A stretch of 8,608 nucleotides of DNA from Clostridia bacterium (GTDB taxonomy: Bacteria; Bacillota; Clostridia; Oscillospirales; CAG-272): assembly GCA_017451975.1 (NCBI GenBank), contig JAFTNI010000210.1, forward strand, positions 1 through 8,608. The letters are read 5' to 3'. The notes below the pieces were generated by a model, which was not told the DNA's origin, ran no database searches, and saw only the letters and a program-made list of their open reading frames with translations. The translations under genes were made by a program, and so were the position numbers. The number at the start of each line of letters is the position of its first letter. Position 1 is the first letter of the stretch. Shown piece after piece: positions 1 to 5,022 of this stretch.

Positions 1-203
1 ATTGGAGGCACTATTTTATCCGTTACTGTCATTGTCGTGCCGACGGTGCAGCCCTTGCCCGAATGAACGTCGGGCATTATGCGTATTTTAGAGGCGGAAA
101 ACGCTTCCTCGTCGCAAAGCGCGCGTATTTGCTCCTGCGCCCCCTCGTCTATCGTTGCGGCATAGCATTTTGCCTCGTTGAATTTTCCTTTTATCTCAAG
201 CAT
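1..203 (-). CDS. rtcB: RtcB-family RNA ligase, N-terminal part (cut by window edge)
   Basis: The first 67 codons are present; the gene continues beyond position 1. The start is the ATG at 203-201, preceded by an AGGGAG ribosome binding site at about 214-219; the ATG at 213-211 runs straight into a stop. The translation begins MLEIKGKFNEAK and contains MPDVHSGKGCTVGTTMT (residues 43-59), matching the conserved segment that in RtcB proteins precedes the first metal-binding strand. RtcB joins RNA 2',3'-cyclic phosphate or 3'-phosphate ends to 5'-OH ends using GTP and Mn2+, in tRNA splicing or RNA repair. The Mn/GTP-binding Asp, Cys and His residues lie further along and cannot be checked here. 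The gene starts 23 nt after the 208-residue gene and is the third gene of the slipin operon. The short N-terminus suggests a bacterial repair-type RtcB rather than the archaeal splicing form, which is inference. Confidence 0.88.
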   Translation of the reverse strand, partial: MLEIKGKFNEAKCYAATIDEGAQEQIRALCDEEAFSASKIRIMPDVHSGKGCTVGTTMTVTDKIVPP

Positions 204-226
204 CTCACTTCATCTCCCTTTCAGTT

Positions 227-853
227 CTATAATCTTATCTCTTTCTGCCCCGTTTTGTAAAACCCGAAGCACTCTTCAAAAAGCGCTTTTCCCGCGTAAC
301 TGCCATAGTCGGGGCATATATCTCTGTAATATTCCCACCAATAGCTCATCATTCTGCTGTGGCAGGATTGCACGTTTTTTATGTTTCTGCCGCAGAACTC
401 TCGGTATCGTTCAAGGTTTTCGCCGCAAAGCAGGCGGTAGAGCGTTTGCACGATTTCAAGAACGTAATCTCCTGCGCTTTCAACGATATAGGGCAAAGCG
501 AAATCGGGCACACCGAGCGCAAAAAGCGCTTTCAGGCTTCTTTCGCGCGCATAGCCGTCGTGGCTTCTTGAAAAAATGCAATGGTATATTGCCTTTTGCT
601 CCGCCGTAAGAGATGCAAGCCCTTCTTCCGCGGCTTCGCGGAAATATATCCTTTCGGGAATGGTAACGCTTTCGCCGTTCGGCAAAGCAAAGCTTTTTAC
701 GCGCGGCAGTGTGCAAACGACGCCGAAGGGAAGCTTTCGCGTGCTTACGGTGCTTGACGCAATAAGACTGCAAACGGCGAAAAGATTTTTGCCCTCGCTT
801 TTCGGGAAAGCGCCTTCGAGGCTTTTATAAATTGTGTAAGCGCGGAAAAGCAT
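227..853 (-). CDS. Uncharacterised 208-aa protein between slipin and RtcB, possible HEAT-like helices
   Basis: I do not recognise a named family. The ATG (853-851) shares one base with the TAA of the slipin gene (sequence TAATG). With only a weak GGCGG upstream, translation is probably coupled to the slipin gene. There is no signal peptide or membrane segment, so it is probably cytosolic. Residues 79-142 look alpha-helical; the stretch around residues 96-112 (SRSHDGYARERSLKALF), followed by FALPYIVESAGDYVLEIV, resembles the register of a HEAT repeat (Gly-Tyr-x-Arg-Glu-x-x-Leu-x-Ala-Leu). The C-terminal third is rich in aromatics (YWWEYYRDICPDYGSYAGKALFEECFGFY, in part 171-199) and contains several Cys (C154, C164, C180, C195). 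Its place between slipin and rtcB suggests an accessory or adaptor in the same RNA-repair unit, which is inference from context only. Confidence 0.8.
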   Translation of the reverse strand: MLFRAYTIYKSLEGAFPKSEGKNLFAVCSLIASSTVSTRKLPFGVVCTLPRVKSFALPNGESVTIPERIYFREAAEEGLASLTAEQKAIYHCIFSRSHDGYARERSLKALFALGVPDFALPYIVESAGDYVLEIVQTLYRLLCGENLERYREFCGRNIKNVQSCHSRMMSYWWEYYRDICPDYGSYAGKALFEECFGFYKTGQKEIRL

Positions 854-1953
854 TATTTTTTACCGCCGAGAATTTCCGCAAGTTGGGCGAGTATATCGCC
901 GTTGCCGCTTATCGTGATATTGCCCACGTTTTCGAAAATGCGCTCTGCGTATTCAAGCTCCTTGAGCTTGTAAAGGGTTTTGTTTTCGTCCATAAGCTTT
1001 GCTGTGTTGAGCAACGAGCGCGTGGAAGCAACCTCCTCGCGGCGCGTGATAACGTTCGCCTGCGCGCGCTTTTCCGCCTCTATAACCCTGTTCATAATAG
1101 CGCGTATCTCGCCGGGAAGAATAATATCCTTCACGCCTGCGTCGTTTATTTCTACAAAAAGCCCCTTTTCCTTTGCCTTCAGCTTTTCAAGCACGAAAGC
1201 AGACATTTCCTCTTTGCTTTCGAGGATATTGTCGAGCTTATGCTTGCCGATGTATTCGCGCAGTGCAAGCTGAGCCGCCGTGTGCATTTGCTCCTCGTAA
1301 TCGTCAATTTCTGTGAAGATTTTAACGTAATCCGTCACGCGGTAGGTGAGAATGAAGTTCACGCGCAGCGTAACCTTATCTGCCGTAAGCATTTCCTGCC
1401 CCGTGATATCCATTTGGGTAAGGCGTGTATCGATATATTCCACGTCTATCGTTTCGTGCGTGTTCCAGAAGTAGTACGTTCCCGCGCCCAGAAGCTTTTC
1501 GAAACGGTTGCCGATGCAAAGGCGCGCCTTCTGATGCTCTGCTACGTCGATTTTTTTATAGTAAGTCGAAGAAATTTTGGGGAAGACGTATTCGGGGAAG
1601 TCCTCCTGAACATATGGCGAAGAAATATCGAATATTTTGAATTCGTGCTTGCCCGCATCGTTCCAGTATGCATATTTTACTGCGCGCAGCGAGCCTGTGA
1701 GCTTGCCGTCTACGTAGTGGAGCGCAAGCTCCTCGTCGCCTATTTCCACGCAAGAAACCGCTTTTGCCACGTTTTCGTCGGCAAGCAGGGTTTCAAGCGG
1801 GCATTTATCGCAAAATATCTTTCCTTCTATGTCGCAGGGGAAGATCTCTCTGCCGCCGAAGGCGTAATATTTTCCCGGGCCTAGCATTTTAACGTATTTA
1901 CCGTTTTTTAAAAGAAACCCCTTCTGGGTTTCGCTTATTATAATTTTTTTCAT
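853..1953 (-). CDS. Slipin-type SPFH/Band 7 protein (366 aa)
   Basis: The start chosen is the ATG at 1953-1951, beginning MKKIIISETQKGF. It has a near-perfect GGAGGAT ribosome binding site at 1962-1968, about 8 nt upstream; a longer reading to 2061 has no such site and would cover structured leader. Residues about 165-300 form the SPFH core: the slipin-like segment TRLTQMDITGQEMLTADKVTLRVNF (in part 176-200), then TYRVTDY, a helical part with ALREYIGKHKLDNILESKEEM, and the IKDIILP-like strand VKDIILPGEIRAIMN (274-288). An Ala/Glu/Arg-rich coiled coil (289-340) follows. SPFH proteins oligomerise into membrane-associated scaffolds, but this one lacks the usual N-terminal hydrophobic anchor. Instead it carries an extra domain of about 135 residues, with a segment at 10-32 that recurs at 141-163. 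The ORF overlaps the next gene by one base. In many bacteria such slipins sit beside rtcB; their exact role there is not established. Confidence 0.88.
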   Translation of the reverse strand: MKKIIISETQKGFLLKNGKYVKMLGPGKYYAFGGREIFPCDIEGKIFCDKCPLETLLADENVAKAVSCVEIGDEELALHYVDGKLTGSLRAVKYAYWNDAGKHEFKIFDISSPYVQEDFPEYVFPKISSTYYKKIDVAEHQKARLCIGNRFEKLLGAGTYYFWNTHETIDVEYIDTRLTQMDITGQEMLTADKVTLRVNFILTYRVTDYVKIFTEIDDYEEQMHTAAQLALREYIGKHKLDNILESKEEMSAFVLEKLKAKEKGLFVEINDAGVKDIILPGEIRAIMNRVIEAEKRAQANVITRREEVASTRSLLNTAKLMDENKTLYKLKELEYAERIFENVGNITISGNGDILAQLAEILGGKK

Positions 1954-1961
1954 ATATGTAA

Positions 1962-1968
1962 TCCTCCG
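1962..1968 (-). promoter_or_regulatory. Ribosome binding site of the slipin gene
   Basis: GGAGGAT on the minus strand, about 8 nt before the ATG at 1953. This site decides the start: it favours the 366-residue protein over a 402-residue reading beginning at 2061. Confidence 0.85.
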
Positions 1969-1988
1969 TAAAGTAATAATTTCGCAGA

Positions 1989-2026
1989 AGCCGCCCATAA
2001 AGCAAACCGCGGCTGAAGGCTTCAGC
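1989..2026 (-). promoter_or_regulatory. Two mutually exclusive hairpins upstream of the slipin start
   Basis: On the minus strand GCTGAA-GCC-TTCAGC (2012-2026) forms a 6-bp hairpin. AGCCGC (2009-2014) can instead pair with GCGGCT (1989-1994). The two pairings share bases 2012-2014, so only one can form at a time. They lie about 20 nt upstream of the GGAGGAT site. This could be a simple translational or processing switch, or chance in a GC-rich leader. Confidence 0.35.
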
Positions 2027-2106
2027 ACAGCGAGAGTGCGCGGAAATTTCTTTTGGCGCATTTTTCGCGTGCGCGGTATCTGCCTTCAGGCAAGGCGAAT
2101 TTACTT

Positions 2107-2138
2107 TTGCCCGCAGAAATTAAATTTCCCCCGGGCAA
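2107..2138 (-). other. Long hairpin in the leader
   Basis: TTGCCCG (2132-2138 on the minus strand) pairs perfectly with CGGGCAA (2107-2113). Inside it GAAAT (2124-2128) pairs with ATTTC (2116-2120) around a 3-nt loop. No U-run follows on the minus strand, so it is not a typical terminator. It is either part of a structured RNA or a processing/stability element. Confidence 0.5.
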
Positions 2139-2161
2139 GCGGCCTCTTTTCTCTTTTTTGC

Positions 2162-2194
2162 AAAACGTTCTCGCACGCTTTCGCGTACCGTTTT
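2162..2194 (-). other. GAAA-capped bulged hairpin in the leader
   Basis: On the minus strand AAAACG-GTACGC-GAAA-GCGTGC-GAGAA-CGTTTT folds as a 12-bp stem (one G-U pair) with a GNRA tetraloop and a purine-rich 5-nt bulge on the 3' side. This regularity is more than expected by chance and supports a structured RNA, but I cannot assign it to a known family. Confidence 0.5.
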
Positions 2195-2247
2195 AATTTT
2201 TCAGCGCCCCGAAGGGCAATTACCAAACCGCTGGCGATATGCAATTG

Positions 2248-2376
2248 CTTGCACACGGCGGGATTCGAACCCGCGATAAAATAGCTTAAAAGGCTATCGC
2301 AAGGGTTCTGCGGCATACGCTTTGGAATATCCTTGCGCACCGCGGTGAAAATATACACCGCGAACCTGCTTGCAAG
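2248..2376 (-). ncRNA. tRNA-like small RNA, candidate bacterial Y RNA (YrlA-like)
   Basis: On the minus strand the RNA would start near 2374 and run to about 2248 or beyond. Its ends pair as CTTGCA (2371-2376) with TGCAAG (2248-2253). Next comes a perfect 7-bp hairpin, CGCGGTG/CACCGCG (2341-2362, 8-nt loop). A tRNA-like module follows: an anticodon-like arm ATAGC-CTTTTAA-GCTAT (2281-2297, loop as in tRNA-Lys UUU) and a perfect T-arm GCGGG-TTCGAAT-CCCGC (2258-2274). The D-arm is weak and no CCA end is encoded. Bacterial Y RNAs are known to combine a Ro60-binding stem with a tRNA-mimicking domain and to sit near rsr and rtcB genes; this RNA lies just upstream of a slipin-rtcB operon. Alternatives are a decayed tRNA-Lys gene or a leader that borrows tRNA features. 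The 3' end is not defined. Confidence 0.6.
2250..2320 (-). other. tRNA-shaped module inside the candidate Y RNA
   Basis: A full cloverleaf can be drawn: acceptor-like GCGTATG (2314-2320) with CGTGTGC (2251-2257), 7 pairs of which 3 are G-U; D-like arm CGCA-GAACCCT-TGCG (2298-2312); anticodon arm (2281-2297); 6-nt variable segment (2275-2280); T-arm (2258-2274). Defects for a working tRNA are a single base between acceptor and D-stem, no GG in the D-loop, no base between D- and anticodon stems, and a wobble-rich acceptor with no CCA. A competing pairing, CGCAAGG (2331-2337) with CCTTGCG (2298-2304), 7 perfect base pairs, would remove both the D-arm and the acceptor. That suggests mimicry rather than a translating tRNA. 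Confidence 0.5.
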
Positions 2377-2379
2377 AAC

Positions 2380-2408
2380 ATTTTAACATTACTGCAAATA
2401 TTTTTCAC
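2380..2408 (-). promoter_or_regulatory. Predicted sigma-A promoter for the tRNA-like RNA
   Basis: On the minus strand GTGAAA (2403-2408; 4 of 6 to TTGACA) lies 17 bp before TAAAAT (2380-2385), with a TGn extended -10. The predicted start falls near 2373-2374, at the 5' strand of the RNA's closing stem, so promoter and RNA fold support each other. The -35 lies only 2 bp downstream of the U-tract of the preceding terminator. Confidence 0.55.
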
Positions 2409-2410
2409 GG

Positions 2411-2446
2411 AAAAAAAGCTGCGAACTTAAAAAGTTCACAGCTTTT
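2411..2446 (-). terminator. Rho-independent terminator of the WYL operon
   Basis: On the minus strand AAGCTGTGAACTT (2432-2444) pairs with AAGTTCGCAGCTT (2416-2428), a 13-bp stem containing one U-G pair that only works in this orientation. It is followed by a run of Ts (2411-2417). It begins about 8 nt after the TAA of the 303-residue WYL gene and separates that operon from the tRNA-like RNA. Confidence 0.88.
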
Positions 2447-2452
2447 GGTGAT

Positions 2453-3364
2453 TTATTCAAGCCCGCAAGCCATTTGCCGTAAAAGCCGCTCTTTTATCAG
2501 CTCGCGGAAGCGTTCCGGTGCCACTACCTTTACCATGGGGCCGAAGGAAAGCACGCGCACGAGCATTTCGGTTTCGTCGCCGTGCTCGTATTTTACCGTT
2601 ACGGAGTAATGCTTTGAATCGAGCCTCTCGGCGCGCTTTTCAAAGTGCGCGAAGTGCAGCATAACGCGCTCGAGCGCGTTGCGCTCGTTCGTTATTTCAA
2701 GCGTGATCGTTTCGTACCTAGGTACAACGTAGCTTGCGCGAATTTGCCTTTCGCCGTTATATTTCGCGCAGGATTTGATTTTGGCGAGGTTAACCACGGG
2801 CAAAAAGCGGCAACCGCTTGTTATAAGGCGGAATTTATCGTCTTTTTCGGAGTATTCCAGCCGCACGGGTATGCACTGCGCGTAAACGTTTTTTCCGTTT
2901 TTGTTCGTTACGTTTATTTTAACGGGTGTTTTTTCGCGTATCGCCGCGAGAAGAAAGCGGAAGCGGCCTATGTAAGCTTCGTCCTCATAGTCGTCGCCGT
3001 CGGCGTATTTGTCGTATACGCGGTAATCGTCGGGGTAAAAAAGCGGCTCTATTCCCTCAAGCGGGGGGAATTCCGCGCCGAAAAGCTTTATGCGCGGGTC
3101 TAGCGAAACCGCCTTAAGCCACCGCTTCTGCAAAAGCGTAAGCGGCATCGTGGGCGTATGCTCTATTACAGGTGTCATATCGCGGCGCAAAAGCTGCCAG
3201 CGCCCGCTTTTCAGCGCGGGCAGAATGGTAAGCGCGCTTTCGCCGAAGGCTTTTTCGGAAACTATGGCGGCAAGCTCCTTTTCACTCGCCTTGCCCTCTA
3301 GCAAGCGCGAAATAATTTCCGCCACCGTGTTATAGTAAGCAGAGTAAAGCTCGCTGAAAATCAT
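2453..3364 (-). CDS. WYL-domain protein (303 aa), second gene of a regulator pair
   Basis: The ATG (3364-3362) overlaps the TGA of the upstream WYL gene as ATGA, so the two are co-transcribed and probably translationally coupled. Residues about 140-200 match a divergent WYL core: basic/hydrophobic strands, an IPVRLEYSEKDDKFRLITSG segment (165-184) where the usual Trp-Tyr-Leu is Phe-Arg-Leu, then VVNLAKIKSC. Residues about 216-293 match the C-terminal extension (WCX), ending in LVRVLSFGPMVKVVAPERF (268-286). I see no clear DNA-binding helix-turn-helix in the first 130 residues, which instead include an acidic, Tyr/Asp-rich stretch (110-131). WYL proteins bind ligands or nucleic acids and usually regulate transcription, often of DNA- or RNA-damage and defence genes. 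This one may act as the partner of the upstream protein rather than as a DNA binder itself. Confidence 0.83.
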   Translation of the reverse strand: MIFSELYSAYYNTVAEIISRLLEGKASEKELAAIVSEKAFGESALTILPALKSGRWQLLRRDMTPVIEHTPTMPLTLLQKRWLKAVSLDPRIKLFGAEFPPLEGIEPLFYPDDYRVYDKYADGDDYEDEAYIGRFRFLLAAIREKTPVKINVTNKNGKNVYAQCIPVRLEYSEKDDKFRLITSGCRFLPVVNLAKIKSCAKYNGERQIRASYVVPRYETITLEITNERNALERVMLHFAHFEKRAERLDSKHYSVTVKYEHGDETEMLVRVLSFGPMVKVVAPERFRELIKERLLRQMACGLE

Positions 3365-4620
3365 TTTTCTGCCCCCTTTTCTATGCCGTAAATGCGGTAC
3401 ATTTTTTCAAGGTCGCTTTTAAAGCGGTTTTCCACAGCTCGGTTGGAAAATTTTATTTCCGTAATGCGGCAAACGAAGCTTCTTATCCACGGCGTAAGCT
3501 CTTGAGAATCAAGCACGTCGGCGCTGAAACGGTATGTAAATTCGCCCGTTTTTTCAACCTCGCCAACTCGTTTTTCGCGCATGAGCCGCCGCACTATATG
3601 CTCCTCGCCCGGCTCTGCGCGCACGGTGAACTCCACGTGCTCAAGCTTCTTTTTGCTAAGCTTGCCTGTGCCCGTGTTCACGCCCCACATATTTTTCTGC
3701 ATTTCGTCGAGGTGCTCGCGCAGCTCGCGGAAGCGCGGCGTTGACCCTGCGGGCTTTACCTCGGAAAGGTAATCTATACGGAAGGATTTTATGCGGTCTT
3801 GCCCGGGTACGTAGGCGAGCAGGTGTTGCCTGCCGTTCTGCGCGCTTATAAATATGCGCAGGGGAACTATGCGAATTTCCTCGGGCTCTCTTTTTTTGCG
3901 GCTGTGGTTTATAGCCGTAACGGCGCATTCGCCGCGCATAGCTTCGAAAAGCGCGGCAATAACGCCACTATCTATAGCGCCCGTCATATAGTGGTGCTTG
4001 AAAGCGAAGCTTTCGCCCTCACGCCTGCATTTATCCAGCAGAAAAGAGCCTATAACACCGCAGGGCGCAACCTCGGAATAGAAATCGAGCACTTCGCAAA
4101 GCCCTGAAACATCGGGGCTTTGCGCACGGAGGTAGAAAACCTTTCTGCCTTGCTTTTCCGCGTTTATTATGCCGAGCGCGCAATATTCCTTCAGCTTTTT
4201 GCGCACGGTAGATTCATCAAACATCTGCGGGTTTTCAAACTCAGAGAGGTATTTTTCGTTTATGCAATCCATAATTTCGGAAAGCGTTAGCTTTATTTCC
4301 TCGGAATGAAGTATATCGAAAATTATAAAATGCAGCGTTATATCGCCGTCTGTAAAGCTTTTTGCCTTCCATGCGTTATAGAAGGGGTTGTGGCGCGAGG
4401 TGCGGCTGTCTATCGAAATAAAAACCGTTTTGCCCTCGGGCGTGCGCAAAAAGCTCATATGCTCGCCGAAAAAGCTTTCCATTCTTCTTCGCTCGTCATC
4501 GTAGGAGCGCGCGCTTTTTTTATCGTAATCCTCGCGGCTTTTAAAGCCGAAAACGTAAAATTCACGCATATAGGCGCGTATGCGCTCGAAATTTTTAATA
4601 AGCTCGTTATATGCCGACAT
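3361..4620 (-). CDS. WYL-domain transcriptional regulator (419 aa) with winged helix
   Basis: The start ATG (4620-4618) follows an AAAGGAG site at 4627-4633. Residues about 105-165 look like a winged helix-turn-helix (LTLSEIMDCI, then DESTVRKKLKEYCALGII, then a wing with GRKVFYLR). Residues 225-290 form the WYL domain: VPLRIFISAQNGRQHLLAY (252-270) and IKSFRIDYLSEVKP (277-290), with the conserved Arg/Asp pair of the ligand pocket but Gln-His-Leu in place of Trp-Tyr-Leu. Residues 325-405 are the WCX extension, with the typical TPWIRSFVCRITEIKFSN (376-393). An extra basic/acidic N-terminal section (1-95) precedes the HTH. It is the first gene of a two-gene operon that ends at the terminator at 2411-2446. 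Known WYL regulators respond to ligands or ssDNA/RNA; here the likely target is the adjacent RNA/slipin/rtcB unit or its own promoter, which is inference. Confidence 0.87.
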   Translation of the reverse strand: MSAYNELIKNFERIRAYMREFYVFGFKSREDYDKKSARSYDDERRRMESFFGEHMSFLRTPEGKTVFISIDSRTSRHNPFYNAWKAKSFTDGDITLHFIIFDILHSEEIKLTLSEIMDCINEKYLSEFENPQMFDESTVRKKLKEYCALGIINAEKQGRKVFYLRAQSPDVSGLCEVLDFYSEVAPCGVIGSFLLDKCRREGESFAFKHHYMTGAIDSGVIAALFEAMRGECAVTAINHSRKKREPEEIRIVPLRIFISAQNGRQHLLAYVPGQDRIKSFRIDYLSEVKPAGSTPRFRELREHLDEMQKNMWGVNTGTGKLSKKKLEHVEFTVRAEPGEEHIVRRLMREKRVGEVEKTGEFTYRFSADVLDSQELTPWIRSFVCRITEIKFSNRAVENRFKSDLEKMYRIYGIEKGAEK

Positions 4621-4653
4621 ATAGCGCTCCTTTCCTTGAAGTGATATATTATT

Positions 4654-4682
4654 ATATTAACATATTTTGCATATTATTTCAA
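4654..4682 (-). promoter_or_regulatory. Predicted sigma-A promoter of the WYL operon
   Basis: On the minus strand TTGAAA (4677-4682), a 17-bp spacer and TAATAT (4654-4659), with a TGT extended -10. A start near 4647 gives a short leader of about 27 nt before the ATG at 4620. An alternative -10, TATAAT, overlaps a few bases downstream, so the exact start is uncertain. Confidence 0.5.
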
Positions 4683-4720
4683 TACGTTGAATGGGTGAAA
4701 GCGCGGAAATCAATTTTTTG

Positions 4721-4892
4721 CTTTCCCCTCTTATAGGGGAAGGTGTCACGCCCAAAGCGTGACGGATGAGGTGTTCCTTCGCTTTTTACCGCCGCGAGAT
4801 TCGAGCGTAAACGCTCGCGCTTCGCGTTTCGGCTTCGCTCAAGATGACCGCGGAGATGGCACCAAGCCTTCCCCAAGCAGGAGAAGGGGAGA
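4721..4892. repeat. Palindromic non-coding repeat, MITE-like, with imperfect terminal inverted repeats
   Basis: The left end has a local palindrome, CCCCTC-TTAT-AGGGGAAGG (4726-4744). The right end, CCTTCCCCAAGCAGGAGAAGGGGAG (in part, 4867-4891), is its imperfect reverse complement, so the unit has inverted ends. Internal inverted repeats are TCACGC/GCGTGA (4746-4762) and GAGCGT/ACGCTC (4803-4816). The inner text GTGACGGATGAGGTG and the tail GGCTTCGCTCAAGATGACC resemble dispersed intergenic repeats I recall from gut Clostridia. No coding potential is seen and I found no clear target-site duplication. It may be two nested repeats. Confidence 0.6.
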
Positions 4893-5022
4893 ACGCATAG
4901 CGGTGCAAACTGTTTTTACTATAAACCGGATTACTCATTCGTCACGTTTCAGACACAAAACAGGGAAAGCGCTTAAAATGCCTTATCAAAACAAAACTTA
5001 TGTACGACATTTTTTAAAACCA
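4893..5022. other. Intergenic stretch with no gene
   Basis: Between the repeat and the rightward promoter the sequence turns AT-rich. I see no coding region, RNA or strong hairpin in it, apart from the left arm of the inverted repeat that brackets the promoter (4994-5003). A short reading across 4759-5061 on the plus strand is repeat-derived and not credible as a gene. Confidence 0.6.

Larger units (their letters stand above)
1969..2247 (-). other. Structured non-coding leader between the tRNA-like RNA and the slipin gene
   Basis: No supported gene lies here. On the minus strand the stretch holds a series of inverted repeats: GCCC-UUCG-GGGC near 2206-2217, enclosed by CAGC/GCUG; a 12-bp GAAA-capped hairpin with a 5-nt bulge (2162-2194); a long hairpin with a 7-bp outer stem (2107-2138); a short UGAA-loop hairpin (2081-2092); and two overlapping, mutually exclusive hairpins close to the slipin ribosome binding site (1989-2026). 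No clear U-tract terminator follows the upstream RNA, so transcription from 2380-2408 may read through into the slipin operon. I saw no convincing separate sigma-A promoter for the slipin gene. The region could hold the 3' part of the upstream RNA, a second small RNA, or a regulatory leader. Confidence 0.55.

Noticed and set aside
832..1884. 350-codon open frame on the plus strand opposite the slipin gene
   Set aside because: It is antisense to a well-recognised SPFH gene, has no ribosome binding site, and its Cys/His/Phe/Arg-rich translation is typical of a shadow frame.
1954..2061. N-terminal extension of the slipin to an ATG at 2061
   Set aside because: It has no ribosome binding site, its translation is unlike the family, and it covers leader hairpins; the ATG at 1953 has a near-perfect GGAGGAT site.
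2107..2138. Terminator of the tRNA-like RNA
   Set aside because: A strong hairpin, but no U-tract follows on the minus strand, so it was kept as a structured leader element.
2250..2275. attachment-site remnant of an integrated element (tRNA 3'-end fragment)
   Set aside because: The anticodon arm is also preserved, no integrase or matching direct repeat was seen, and the sequence fits into a larger RNA fold with its own promoter.
2250..2320. Functional tRNA-Lys gene
   Set aside because: T-arm and anticodon arm fit, but the D-loop lacks GG, junction bases are missing, the acceptor is wobble-rich and there is no CCA; a competing stem destroys the cloverleaf.
4721..4892. CRISPR array
   Set aside because: The repeats are inverted and irregular, without regularly spaced direct repeats and spacers.
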